Source: Mesorhizobium sp. L-8-3 | Lineage (GTDB): Bacteria > Pseudomonadota > Alphaproteobacteria > Rhizobiales > Rhizobiaceae | DNA length: 64,000 bases | Reading direction: 5' to 3' | Assembly (NCBI RefSeq): GCF_016756615.1 | Contig: NZ_AP023262.1 | Coordinates: 6,945,501 to 7,009,500, forward strand | In this document: positions 18,249 through 26,641 of the stretch, piece by piece | Numbering within the stretch: the stretch's first letter is position 1 | How the letters are laid out: the number at the start of each line of letters is the position of its first letter | Program-made: the position numbers and the translations under genes | Notes under the pieces: generated by a model | Databases searched by the model: none | Seen by the model: the letters and a program-made list of their open reading frames with translations, nothing else | What the model was told of the DNA's origin: nothing

Positions 18249-19436
18249 ATGGAAGAGACCGTACAGCGCATCGAGCCGGCGCGCCTGGAAGACGTTGCGG
18301 AGCCTATCTCCGACGCGCTGGCTGAGCTGTCAGCAAGCTCGGCGGTTCTCGGCGCCAAGCTGCATCCGCGCACGGCCGCGAACCTGGCGGATCTCGTGCG
18401 CATCATGAACACCTATTACAGCAACCTGATCGAGGGCCACAACACGCGCCCCCGCGACATCGAACGCGCCCTCGCCGGCGAATTCGACAAAGACCAGGAA
18501 CGACGCAATCTGCAGGTGGAAGCCGCGGCCCATGTTCGACTGCAGGGGGAAATCGATCGCCTGGCCGCAGAGGGTCAGCTCCCAGAACCGGCTTCGCTTG
18601 ATTTTTTGCGCTGGCTGCATGCGGAATTCTACCGTGACGCCGATGAGGCGATGTTGCGCATTCGCGGCGCAGACAGAGAATTCTTGATGGTTCCGGGTCG
18701 GTGGCGATCACAGCCCGAACATGATGTCACTGTCGGCCGCCACCAGCCGCCGTCAAGCGATCGCGTCGAAGCGTTCATGGAGCATTTCGCTAGCCGGTAC
18801 CGCTTCCAACGTACGGGCAAAGCGGCTAGGATATTGGCGATTCCGGCCGCGCATCATCGGTTCAATTACATTCATCCCTTCCCAGACGGCAATGGACGCG
18901 TCAGCCGCTTGATGAGTCACGCCATGGCCCATGAGGCAGGAATCGCCGCGCATGGGCTGTGGTCGATTTCCCGAGGCCTGGCGCGGGGTCTGGAAAGCCG
19001 CGGCGACTATAAACGCATGATGGATCACGCCGACATGCCACGCCAAGGCGATCGCGACGGCCGCGGCAATCTTTCTATGCGGGCGCTGGCGGATTTTACC
19101 TTATGGTTTCTACGCGTATGCATCGACCAGGTCAGTTTCATGTCGAGCCTGTTCGATTTGAACCAACTAGCCCGGCGCCTGCAGCGGTTCGTTCAACGCT
19201 ACGACCTGAAGCCCGAAGCTTTCCGGCTGCTCGAGGAGGCGCTTCTGCGCGGCGAGTTCGATCGCGGTGAGGCCTCACGTATCGCTGGCTTGCCGGAACG
19301 TACGGCCCGCCGCGTGTTTACCGAGGTGCTCGAGCTTGGCCTGCTTGCGTCCGATACCCCGAAAGGACCGGTATCGCTACGCTTCCCGGTCGACACGTTG
19401 GACGAACTGTTTCCTAAGCTATTTCCGGAAACTTAG
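18249..19436 (+). CDS. Fic-domain AMP transferase, class II (inhibitory helix N-terminal)
   Basis: Fic enzymes transfer AMP from ATP to a hydroxyl side chain of a target protein. This 395-residue protein has the complete active-site loop HPFPDGNGRVSR (from His209) and an upstream inhibitory motif SNLIEG (58-63), which fits the class II S/T-x3-E-G/N pattern with Glu62 blocking ATP. The C-terminal 90 residues resemble a winged helix (GEASRIAGLPERTARRVFTEVLELGLL), common in DNA-linked Fic proteins. It lies at the right end of the defence cargo. Targets are unknown. Confidence 0.9.
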   Translation: MEETVQRIEPARLEDVAEPISDALAELSASSAVLGAKLHPRTAANLADLVRIMNTYYSNLIEGHNTRPRDIERALAGEFDKDQERRNLQVEAAAHVRLQGEIDRLAAEGQLPEPASLDFLRWLHAEFYRDADEAMLRIRGADREFLMVPGRWRSQPEHDVTVGRHQPPSSDRVEAFMEHFASRYRFQRTGKAARILAIPAAHHRFNYIHPFPDGNGRVSRLMSHAMAHEAGIAAHGLWSISRGLARGLESRGDYKRMMDHADMPRQGDRDGRGNLSMRALADFTLWFLRVCIDQVSFMSSLFDLNQLARRLQRFVQRYDLKPEAFRLLEEALLRGEFDRGEASRIAGLPERTARRVFTEVLELGLLASDTPKGPVSLRFPVDTLDELFPKLFPET

Positions 19437-19446
19437 CGTCGCATAA

Positions 19447-19953
19447 CTGCGCCTACTGTTTCCCCGCCCCGGCGAGTTGCGAGCCGCCGGATAAGAAGAG
19501 TTCGACTTCAAAGGTTCGGTGTGGACCATCCCGGAAGCACGCATGAAAATGCGGCGGCCGCACCGCGTTGCACTTTCGAGGCAGGTCATCAAAATCCTGA
19601 CCGAGCTCAGAGACATTTCCGGCGGCGAGGCGCTGCTGTTTCCAAGTGTGCGATCGGGTTCTCGTCCGATTTCCGACAATACACTTAACGCCGCCCTGCG
19701 TCGCATGGGTTACAGCAAGAAAAAGCAGCGGCTCACGGTTTCCGAGCAACGGCATCAACTCTGTTGAATGAATGCGGCAAGTGGCATCCAGACGCAAGAG
19801 AGACAGCTGACCCATATTGAAAAGAACGACGTTCGGCGCACTTACGCCAGGGCAGAGCACTGGGAAAAGCGCGTCAGTATGGTGCAGTGGTGGGCCGATT
19901 ATCTGGACGAAATTGGGTGCACGAAACCTGCAGTTGAACCCAAACAAGTGTAA
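19447..19953 (+). pseudogene. Decayed 3' half of a second intS-type integrase
   Basis: The DNA from about 19447 aligns closely with the catalytic half of intS (about 7849-8320). It contains FPRPGELRAAG, then a stop (TAA where intS has TGG), then WTIPEARMKMRRPHRV and SVRSGSRPISDNTLNAALRR, a frameshift near 19725-19800, and finally LTHIEKNDVRRTYARAEHWEKRV with the Tyr. The arm-binding and core-binding domains are absent. It marks an older or parallel island end. Confidence 0.88.
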
Positions 19954-20178
19954 CTGCAACCCCGTGTCCGCACCTATCGTGAACATGAACATCAGCTTTG
20001 CGTACGTTATGACATTGGCCGCGTCTATGTTGGGGCGGGACCGGCGACGCAGTCCTTCGAGGGACAGGGGCTTTTCACAAATCTACGTTAAGCGACTTAA
20101 CTGGTTGTGGAGCTTCAATCGTTATTCCGAGTCGGCTGACGGCCGGCGTCAGCACAGCGTCAGGAACAGCGGTCTGGC

Positions 20179-20328
20179 TCAGCGTTCCGGCTTGTCGTCC
20201 CGGAGGATGCGCTCAGCGGCTCCGTCAAGATCCTCATATTGGCCACTCTTCAACGCCCACAGAAAGCCAGTCAGCCCCAGTGCGCCAAGAAATAGGGCGA
20301 CTGGCATGAGGTAGACGAGTATCGTCAT
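20179..20328 (-). CDS. fixS: cbb3 oxidase assembly protein CcoS/FixS
   Basis: A 49-residue membrane protein: MTILVYLMPVALFLGALGLT forms the start of a single helix, followed by GFLWALKSGQYEDLDGAAERIL, the CcoS signature. CcoS is needed to put haem and copper cofactors into the cbb3 oxidase. Its ATG overlaps the fixI stop (ATGA). It is the last gene of fixGHIS. Confidence 0.93.
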   Translation of the reverse strand: MTILVYLMPVALFLGALGLTGFLWALKSGQYEDLDGAAERILRDDKPER

Positions 20329-22613
20329 GATGACCGCGCTGATGGGTGAATGCCGGAATGCGTTGCCGAAGAAGCCCTCGTCAGCTCGGCGAGCCTAAAG
20401 CCCTGCAGCCGCAGCCCGTTTCCGATCACTAGCAGCGATGAGGCGGACATCGCGACCGCGGCGATCAACGGCGTGACGTTGCCGAAGATGGCGATCGGCA
20501 CGGCAACAGCGTTGTAGATGATCGCGATGGCTATGTTTTGGCGGATCAGCCGCCCTGCCTTCCGCGAGACGTCCAGCGCAAGGGGTACGGCCGAAAGGCT
20601 TTCACGCAGGAACACGAAATCGGCCGCGTTGCGGCCAATATCGGCGGCGGTCGCGGGAGCGATCGAGACGTGCGCCGCGCCCAGCGCTGGCGTGTCGTTG
20701 AGCCCGTCGCCCACCATCAGGACCTTGTGGCCGGCCTTGGTCAGCACTTCGATCCGCTCAGCCTTCTCGGACGGCAGCAGCGCCGAAACAAAACGGTCGA
20801 TGCCCAATATTCTTGCGACATCGCCACAAGCGTCCGGGGTATCGCCCGACAGCATTTCGACCGACACGCCGGCATCCTTCAATTGTCCGACCGCCGCCTT
20901 GGCGTCGGCGCGCCTAGCGTCCTCGAACTTGAAGGAGGCGACGATCCTCCCATTCTTCGAGAGCACCGTCCCGCCATAGCCGCCATACTTGCCTTCGCCA
21001 CCGGTCCGGGCTTTCCATCCGGCCCAGCCGCGCCGGCCAAGACGCCAGGTGCTGTCCGCGGTCGTCGCTTCGATGCCGAGACCCGGGTGCTCGCTGACGG
21101 CTTCCAGCTTCGGCTGGCCGGCAAAACCCGCGAATGCGGCGATGGCCTTCGAGAACGGGTGACGGGAGTGCGCCGCCATGTCGGCTGCGATCGCCAGCAT
21201 CGCCGGATCGATGGTCGACGCGTTGACCAGCCTGGGCTGACCGAGCGTTAGCGTGCCCGTCTTGTCGAATACCGCCACGTCTATCGCGGCCAGGCGCTCC
21301 ATGGCCGATCCGTCCTTGACCATCATGCCGGCTTCGAACAAGCGGCGCGCCGCGACCACTTGCACGATCGGCACGGCCAGACCGAGCGCGCACGGGCATG
21401 TGATGATGAGAACGGCGATCGCGATCGTCACTGCCCGGTGCCAGTCGCCGGTTACCGCCATCCAGCCAAGGAACGTCACGAAGGCGGTGAGATGGACCAC
21501 CGGCGCGTAGAGCGCCGAGACACGGTCGGCGATCCGCCGATAGTGCGCACGACCACCTTCGGCGGCTTCCATCAGCCGAACCATTTCCGCCAGGAAGGAG
21601 TCCTTTGCGGCAGCGGTCGCTTCGATGGTCAGCGGGCCGGTAAGATTGAGCGTGCCGGCCTGAACCTGTTCCCCGGACGCCACGGTTTTCGGTGTGCTCT
21701 CGCCGGAAACCAGCGAGCAGTCGAGATCCGACGCGCCGCGAATGACCCTGCTGTCGACAGGCACCCTTTCGCCGGCGGCGACCAGCAGTTGCATGCCCGG
21801 TTCGATCTCGCCAACCGGCAGGTAGTCGCGCGCGCCATCGCCGCGCAGCACCATGGCGCCACGTGCGGCCAACTGGGACAGGCCTTTCACGGCGGTCCGT
21901 GCCCGTTCGCGCATGACGTGATCCAGGGTGCGGCCGATCAACAGGAAAAACAGCAGGGATACGGACGCGTCGAAATAGGCGTGATCGCCATGATTGATCG
22001 TCTCGTAGAGGCTCATGGCATAAGCGAGCGACACCCCAACCGCGATCGGCACGTCCATGTTCATGCGGCCGTGGCGCAGTGCATTCCAGGCCGAGCGGAA
22101 GAAGATGCCGCCGGCAAAGGTGAGCGCCGGGATGGCGATCAATGCAGAGACCCAGTGAAACAGGTCGCGGGTAGCACCTTCGGCGCCGGACCAGACCGAG
22201 ACCGAAAGAAGCATGATGTTGCCGGCGGCGAACCCGGCGACCGCGACCGCGCGGATCAGCTCGGCAAGCGTCTTGTCCTTCTTATCAGGGTCGGCTTCGA
22301 ACAGGTGCGCCTGAAAGCCCAGCCGTCCCAGCGCGGCGACAAACGGAGGCACAGAGTCCCCACGCCACCGGATCGCGACCCGTTTCGTCGACAGGTTGAC
22401 ACGAGCGCCTTCGACGCGATCGAGCCTTCCGAGAGCCGTCTCGATGGCCTGGATGCACGCCGCGCAGTGAACCGTCGGCACTGAAAGGTCGGTCTGCCAA
22501 AGATTGTCGCCAAGCGATCGGCTCGCCAACCTGATCTCCTGGCTAGACGGCAGGACCGATGTGGTACTGGTCAGATCCAGCGCCAGTTCCGCGCTGGCTG
22601 CACAACAGCTCAT
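20325..22613 (-). CDS. fixI: Copper-transporting P-type ATPase FixI/CcoI
   Basis: This 762-residue P1B-type ATPase supplies copper for cbb3 oxidase assembly. It has an N-terminal metal-binding domain with CAAC (VPTVHCAACIQAIETAL), transmembrane helices, the ion-binding CPC in TCPCALGLAVP, the phosphorylated Asp in DKTGTLT, and the hinge GDGLNDTPALGAAHVS. The extra N-terminal cysteine-rich start (MSCCAASAEL) is typical of CcoI. The start overlaps the fixH stop and the stop overlaps fixS, showing tight coupling. Confidence 0.96.
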   Translation of the reverse strand: MSCCAASAELALDLTSTTSVLPSSQEIRLASRSLGDNLWQTDLSVPTVHCAACIQAIETALGRLDRVEGARVNLSTKRVAIRWRGDSVPPFVAALGRLGFQAHLFEADPDKKDKTLAELIRAVAVAGFAAGNIMLLSVSVWSGAEGATRDLFHWVSALIAIPALTFAGGIFFRSAWNALRHGRMNMDVPIAVGVSLAYAMSLYETINHGDHAYFDASVSLLFFLLIGRTLDHVMRERARTAVKGLSQLAARGAMVLRGDGARDYLPVGEIEPGMQLLVAAGERVPVDSRVIRGASDLDCSLVSGESTPKTVASGEQVQAGTLNLTGPLTIEATAAAKDSFLAEMVRLMEAAEGGRAHYRRIADRVSALYAPVVHLTAFVTFLGWMAVTGDWHRAVTIAIAVLIITCPCALGLAVPIVQVVAARRLFEAGMMVKDGSAMERLAAIDVAVFDKTGTLTLGQPRLVNASTIDPAMLAIAADMAAHSRHPFSKAIAAFAGFAGQPKLEAVSEHPGLGIEATTADSTWRLGRRGWAGWKARTGGEGKYGGYGGTVLSKNGRIVASFKFEDARRADAKAAVGQLKDAGVSVEMLSGDTPDACGDVARILGIDRFVSALLPSEKAERIEVLTKAGHKVLMVGDGLNDTPALGAAHVSIAPATAADIGRNAADFVFLRESLSAVPLALDVSRKAGRLIRQNIAIAIIYNAVAVPIAIFGNVTPLIAAVAMSASSLLVIGNGLRLQGFRLAELTRASSATHSGIHPSARSS

Positions 22614-23107
22614 TGCAGCGCTCCTTGCGAAATCATGATCCGGCGAACGTCGCGATAGGGCTCTGTCAGACCGGCATCGGCGTCGACTTCGACGATCCAG
22701 ACGCCATCCCTTGGCAAGTGCTGCGCGGCAAATTCCTGGTCCGAGACGAGGGCGAGAGTGACGGCCTTGTCCCCAGCCTCGTAGGCGGGATGACGAAACA
22801 GTATCTTGACGCCATGCAACGGGACCGGCTTGCCGGTGGTATCGCTCAAGCTGTAGCGGACCTCACCCCGAGCGATCGTCAGTTTGCCGGTCCAGCCGAG
22901 TGCCGCCTGCGCGCGCCCTTCCTCGGCCTTTCGGTTGAATTGCTGGCTGGCCACATAGGTGTTCTCGACGACAAGGCCGGTCCAGCTCGTGCTGGCGAGT
23001 GTCGCCATCGTGAGATTGACCGCGATGATCACGCCGAAAAAGCCGAGAATGGTGAGCAGCATGTGCCTGCCGGTGAACTCACGCGTCTTTTGCGTATTGG
23101 TGCTCAT
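22610..23107 (-). CDS. fixH: cbb3 assembly protein FixH
   Basis: This 165-residue protein has one N-terminal membrane helix (HMLLTILGFFGVIIAVNLTM) and a periplasmic domain ending DADAGLTEPYRDVRRIMIS, as in FixH/CcoH. It is required for stability of the cbb3 oxidase and probably interacts with FixI. It overlaps fixG at its start and fixI at its stop by 4 bp each. Confidence 0.94.
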   Translation of the reverse strand: MSTNTQKTREFTGRHMLLTILGFFGVIIAVNLTMATLASTSWTGLVVENTYVASQQFNRKAEEGRAQAALGWTGKLTIARGEVRYSLSDTTGKPVPLHGVKILFRHPAYEAGDKAVTLALVSDQEFAAQHLPRDGVWIVEVDADAGLTEPYRDVRRIMISQGALQ

Positions 23108-24675
23108 CTGGCGATCTCCGGTGCGTTGAAGGTGGCGGTGTATTCGTCCGATTCGAAGCTCGCTCGGTCCTCGACGCGGAACTTGAAGGTTTGTGCAGCG
23201 TGCCGAACCTCACCCGCTGGCTGGCGCACGAAGACCTTCAGCATGTTCAGCCGGTCGGGTTCGACCGCGATGGCGAACAAGCGAGCTGCCGGCAGATCAC
23301 TGCCGACGACGCTCATTTCGGCTCCCTGCAAGCCCTGCATCGTGACGACGATCGTCCTTGGCTCGGGGATCATGTTAAGCAGCTTGACGGTGTAACCGTT
23401 GCGGATCGAGCCGTCGGACAGGGTCACGAATTGCGGATTGCGGTCGTGCAGGACGTTGATCTCGAGTCGGTCGCGCGTCAGCAGCGAATAGATCAAGGCA
23501 AGCCCGACCGCCGTCCACGCGCCCATGTAGAAGAAGGTCCTCGGCCGGAAGATCTTGCGAATATGGAAATGCGCCAACCTGGCGGAGAATGTGCTGTCGG
23601 CCGTTCTGACGAGTGAAGGGTTCACGGGACCGGAGCCGCCTGCGGTCGCCACCGCCATGTTGGCGTTGTAGTCGGACAGCGTCGCATAGGAGATCAGCCC
23701 GCGCTCCTTGCCGAGCTTGTTCATGACGCCGTCGCAGGCATCAAGGCACAGCGCGCAAGTGATGCATTCGAGTTGTTGGCCGTCGCGAATGTCGATCCCC
23801 ATCGGGCAGACTGCGACACAGGCATTGCAGTCGACGCAGTCACCGACCGGCTGCCCCGCAGCCTGGACCTTCTTGGCGTGCCGCGAACGAGGTTCGCCAC
23901 GCCAGTCATTGTAGGTCACAGTGAGCGAATTCTCGTCGAGCATGGCAGCCTGGATGCGCGGCCACGGGCACATGTAGGTGCAGACTTGCTCGCGCATCAG
24001 CCCGCCGAACGTGTAGGTGGTCGCCGTTAGCACCGCGATGGTGACGTAGGCGACCGAAGCGGCGGTGCCGTTGAATACGTCGCCGATCAGCGTCGGCGCA
24101 TTGGCGAAATAGAGGATCCAGGCGCCGCCGGTAGCTGCCGCTATGACCAGCCAGATGGCGTGTTTCGACACACGCAGCACCAGTTTGCGCGCGGTCCAGC
24201 GGCCGGCGTCGAGCTTCATGCGAGCGTTGCGATCGCCTTCGATCGCCCGCTCCACGACTAGGAAAAGATCGACCCATACCGTCTGCGGGCAGGTATAGCC
24301 GCACCAGGCGCGGCCGACGGTGGACGTGATCAGGAAGAGGCCGATGCCGGCCATCATCAGAAGGCCGGCGACATAGTAGAATTCCTGCGGCCATATCTCG
24401 ATGAAGAAGACGTAGAAACGGCGGTTGGCAAGATCGATCAGCACGGCCTGATCAGGAGCAAACGGACCTCGATCCCAGCGCAACCAGGGCATCAGATAAT
24501 AGATGCCCAGCGTGATCGCCATCACCAGCCATTTGAAGCGGCGAAAGCTGCCCGAGGCGCGTTTAGGGAAGATTTTCTTGCGCGGAGCATAGAGCGGCTG
24601 TCGTGTCTTGGCGGAGTTGACCGCTTTTGCCTCGAGCCGCTCCATCTGCGTTTTATCCAGCACGTGCATTTCCAC
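23104..24675 (-). CDS. fixG: cbb3 assembly ferredoxin-like protein CcoG/FixG
   Basis: The 523-residue membrane protein has about five helices and two [4Fe-4S] clusters of ferredoxin type: CVDCNACVAVCPMGIDIRDG and CITCALCLDACDGVM. CcoG reduces copper during assembly of the cbb3 oxidase in characterised systems. The start here is a GTG at 24675; an ATG two codons later (24669) is an equal alternative. It opens fixGHIS, 197 bp after fixP. Confidence 0.95.
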   Translation of the reverse strand: MEMHVLDKTQMERLEAKAVNSAKTRQPLYAPRKKIFPKRASGSFRRFKWLVMAITLGIYYLMPWLRWDRGPFAPDQAVLIDLANRRFYVFFIEIWPQEFYYVAGLLMMAGIGLFLITSTVGRAWCGYTCPQTVWVDLFLVVERAIEGDRNARMKLDAGRWTARKLVLRVSKHAIWLVIAAATGGAWILYFANAPTLIGDVFNGTAASVAYVTIAVLTATTYTFGGLMREQVCTYMCPWPRIQAAMLDENSLTVTYNDWRGEPRSRHAKKVQAAGQPVGDCVDCNACVAVCPMGIDIRDGQQLECITCALCLDACDGVMNKLGKERGLISYATLSDYNANMAVATAGGSGPVNPSLVRTADSTFSARLAHFHIRKIFRPRTFFYMGAWTAVGLALIYSLLTRDRLEINVLHDRNPQFVTLSDGSIRNGYTVKLLNMIPEPRTIVVTMQGLQGAEMSVVGSDLPAARLFAIAVEPDRLNMLKVFVRQPAGEVRHAAQTFKFRVEDRASFESDEYTATFNAPEIAR

Positions 24676-24810
24676 TCGCGCGCGGCCTATGACATCGTTG
24701 TGCGACGGACTTGTCTGCTTCGACAGACGTCCGGTCTGCAGTGAGCCCGCTTCGCCGTGTGGGCCGCGTCGCCTTGCTGCAGGTCAATCGCCGCATGCCG
24801 GAATGGTGTC

Positions 24811-24834
24811 GGGGCCCGACTCGTGCCGGGCCCC
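24811..24834. repeat. GC-rich inverted repeat between fixP and fixG
   Basis: GGGGCCCG and CGGGCCCC form a perfect 8-bp stem around an 8-nt loop. Together with the larger neighbouring hairpin it could end or stabilise transcripts between fixNOQP and fixGHIS. There is no T-run, so a Rho-independent terminator is uncertain. Confidence 0.45.
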
Positions 24835-24836
24835 GT

Positions 24837-24892
24837 CGCTTGGCGGGGAGGGCCGAGAATAGGCTTCCGTTCCTATTCTCCGCCGCCAAGCG
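24837..24892 (-). terminator. Long hairpin covering the fixP stop
   Basis: CGCTTGGCGG ... CCGCCAAGCG and the inner pair GAATAGG/CCTATTC form a long interrupted stem that includes the last codons of fixP. On the minus strand it would terminate or protect the fixNOQP message. The inner loop is AACGGAAG. No T-tract follows, so mRNA stabilisation or attenuation is as likely as termination. Confidence 0.45.
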
Positions 24893-25736
24893 AATGGACA
24901 TAAACCGCAAGTTCCTTAACCTTGGTCTCGCCGAGACGCCCGATCCAGGCCGGCATGACACCGTGCTTCGGCGCGCGGACTTGGACGGCGATGGCTGTCT
25001 CGCCGGGTGCGTAGAGCCAGATCGCATCGGTCAGATTGGGCGCGCCGAGCTCTTTGTTGCCTTTCGCATTATCGCCATGACAGGCGACGCAGTTTTCCCC
25101 GAATACCTTGGCGCCGGGCTCGATAAGACTTGCATCCTGGACCTTGCCCGAGAGGCTGGCGACATAGGCGCCGACCTGTGCGATCTGTTCGGGCGTGATG
25201 ATGTCACCGAAGGGGGGCATTTCCGACTGCCGAGTATCTGGGTCGGATGCGAAACGGATGCCGTGCGCGATCGTTTGCTGGATCTGCTCGGTCGTGCCGC
25301 CCCACAGCCAGTCATCGTCGTTCAGGTTTGGAAAGCCCTTCGACCCTTGGGCGCCCGAGCCGTGGCATTGCACGCAATTGACCTTGAAGGTAGCTCCGCC
25401 GGCCGCTACCGCGAATTCACGCAGCGCGTCGTCGGCTGCAATCTCGGATACGGTCTTCTGCTGGATGGCCGCGACATATTTGCCCTTGGCGGCTTCGGCA
25501 GCCGCCAGCTCAATCTTGACAGCGTTGCGGCTGGAATAGCCAAGCACACCCTTGGTCGCGGAAGACAGCATCGGCCAAGCCGGATACGCAATTGTATAAG
25601 CCACCGCCCAAGCGACGGTGATGTAGAAGGTTATCACCCACCATCGGGGCAATGGGTTGTTGAGTTCCCTTATCCCGTCCCATTCATGACCGGTCGTTGA
25701 GATGCCCGAGACTTCATCGATATGCTCGCTGCTCAT
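24873..25736 (-). CDS. fixP: cbb3 oxidase dihaem cytochrome c subunit CcoP
   Basis: This 287-residue subunit has an N-terminal membrane anchor (WWVITFYITVAWAVAYTIAY) and two c-type haem sites, CVQCH (121-125) and CVACH (216-220). It passes electrons from the bc1 complex towards CcoO/CcoN at the periplasmic face. It starts just after fixQ and is followed by a hairpin region before fixG. Confidence 0.97.
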   Translation of the reverse strand: MSSEHIDEVSGISTTGHEWDGIRELNNPLPRWWVITFYITVAWAVAYTIAYPAWPMLSSATKGVLGYSSRNAVKIELAAAEAAKGKYVAAIQQKTVSEIAADDALREFAVAAGGATFKVNCVQCHGSGAQGSKGFPNLNDDDWLWGGTTEQIQQTIAHGIRFASDPDTRQSEMPPFGDIITPEQIAQVGAYVASLSGKVQDASLIEPGAKVFGENCVACHGDNAKGNKELGAPNLTDAIWLYAPGETAIAVQVRAPKHGVMPAWIGRLGETKVKELAVYVHSLGGGE

Positions 25737-25738
25737 GA

Positions 25739-25888
25739 TCAGTCGTCCTTGAGTGGAATCTGGGCGGCTTGATCGGCCTGTGTTTTGCCGCCGGGACGCA
25801 AGGCAAAGGCAATGCAGCCGACGTAGAAGAGCGCCATGGCAAGCAGACCCCAGCTGTCCGCGAATTCCCGCATCAAATTATAGCTCAT
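25739..25888 (-). CDS. fixQ: cbb3 oxidase subunit CcoQ
   Basis: A 49-residue membrane protein, MSYNLMREFADSW followed by a single helix (GLLAMALFYVGCIAFAL) and RPGGKTQ, the usual CcoQ form. It stabilises the cbb3 complex. The start at 25888 is chosen by family length; the frame is open further upstream inside fixO. It ends 2 bp before the fixP ATG. Confidence 0.93.
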   Translation of the reverse strand: MSYNLMREFADSWGLLAMALFYVGCIAFALRPGGKTQADQAAQIPLKDD

Positions 25889-25898
25889 TGCGTCCCCC

Positions 25899-26630
25899 TC
25901 AGCGGTAGCCGGCTGCATCGTCATAGGTCTTGAAATCGACCAGTGTTCCCAGCATTTGCAGATAGGCGACGAGGGCATCCATCTCGGTCACCTGCTGCGG
26001 ATTGCCGTCCAGATCACCGAGTTTGGCTTTCGGATAGCGTTTCTCGACGCCGGAGGCATCGGCATTCGGGTCGGCCTGGGCCATCAGATCGGCATTGGCG
26101 TGCGCGATCATGTCATCGGAGTACGGGACGCCAACACGCGCGTTCGCAACCAGATGCGTCGAGAAGTCCTTCACCTCGATCGGAGCGTCCTTCAGGAACG
26201 CATAGCTCGGCATGATCGATTCCGGCACCACGGAACGTGGATCGGAAAGATGTGCGACGTGCCATGCGTTCGAATAGCGGTCACCGACCCGGGCGAGATC
26301 GGGCCCGGTGCGCTTCGATCCCCATTGGAAGGGATGATCGTACATCGACTCGGCGGCCAGGCTGTAGTGGCCGTAGCGCTCGACCTCGTCCCGGAAAGGC
26401 CTGATCATCTGGCTGTGGCAGAGGTAGCAGCCCTCGCGCACATAGATGTTGCGTCCGGCGAGTTCCAGTGGCGAGTAGGGCCGCATGCCTTCGACTTTCT
26501 CGATCGTGTTGTCGAGATAGAAGAGCGGCGCAATCTCGACGATGCCGCCGACGGTCACCACAAGAAGAGAGCCAACGAGAAGAAGCGTGGCGTTCTTCTC
26601 GATGATCGCGTGTTTGTCCATCAAGCCCAT
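25899..26630 (-). CDS. fixO: cbb3 oxidase monohaem cytochrome c subunit CcoO
   Basis: This 243-residue subunit has one membrane helix (LLLVGSLLVVTVGGIVEIAPLF region) and a single haem c site CYLCH (68-72) in REGCYLCHSQMI. It accepts electrons from CcoP and passes them to the catalytic subunit CcoN. It lies 11 bp after fixN and 10 bp before fixQ. Confidence 0.97.
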   Translation of the reverse strand: MGLMDKHAIIEKNATLLLVGSLLVVTVGGIVEIAPLFYLDNTIEKVEGMRPYSPLELAGRNIYVREGCYLCHSQMIRPFRDEVERYGHYSLAAESMYDHPFQWGSKRTGPDLARVGDRYSNAWHVAHLSDPRSVVPESIMPSYAFLKDAPIEVKDFSTHLVANARVGVPYSDDMIAHANADLMAQADPNADASGVEKRYPKAKLGDLDGNPQQVTEMDALVAYLQMLGTLVDFKTYDDAAGYR

Positions 26631-26641
26631 TGTCTGGCTCC

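Noticed and set aside
21360..22484. 374-codon + frame opposite fixI
   Set aside because: It is antisense to a P-type ATPase with all motifs; histidine/arginine/glycine-rich shadow.
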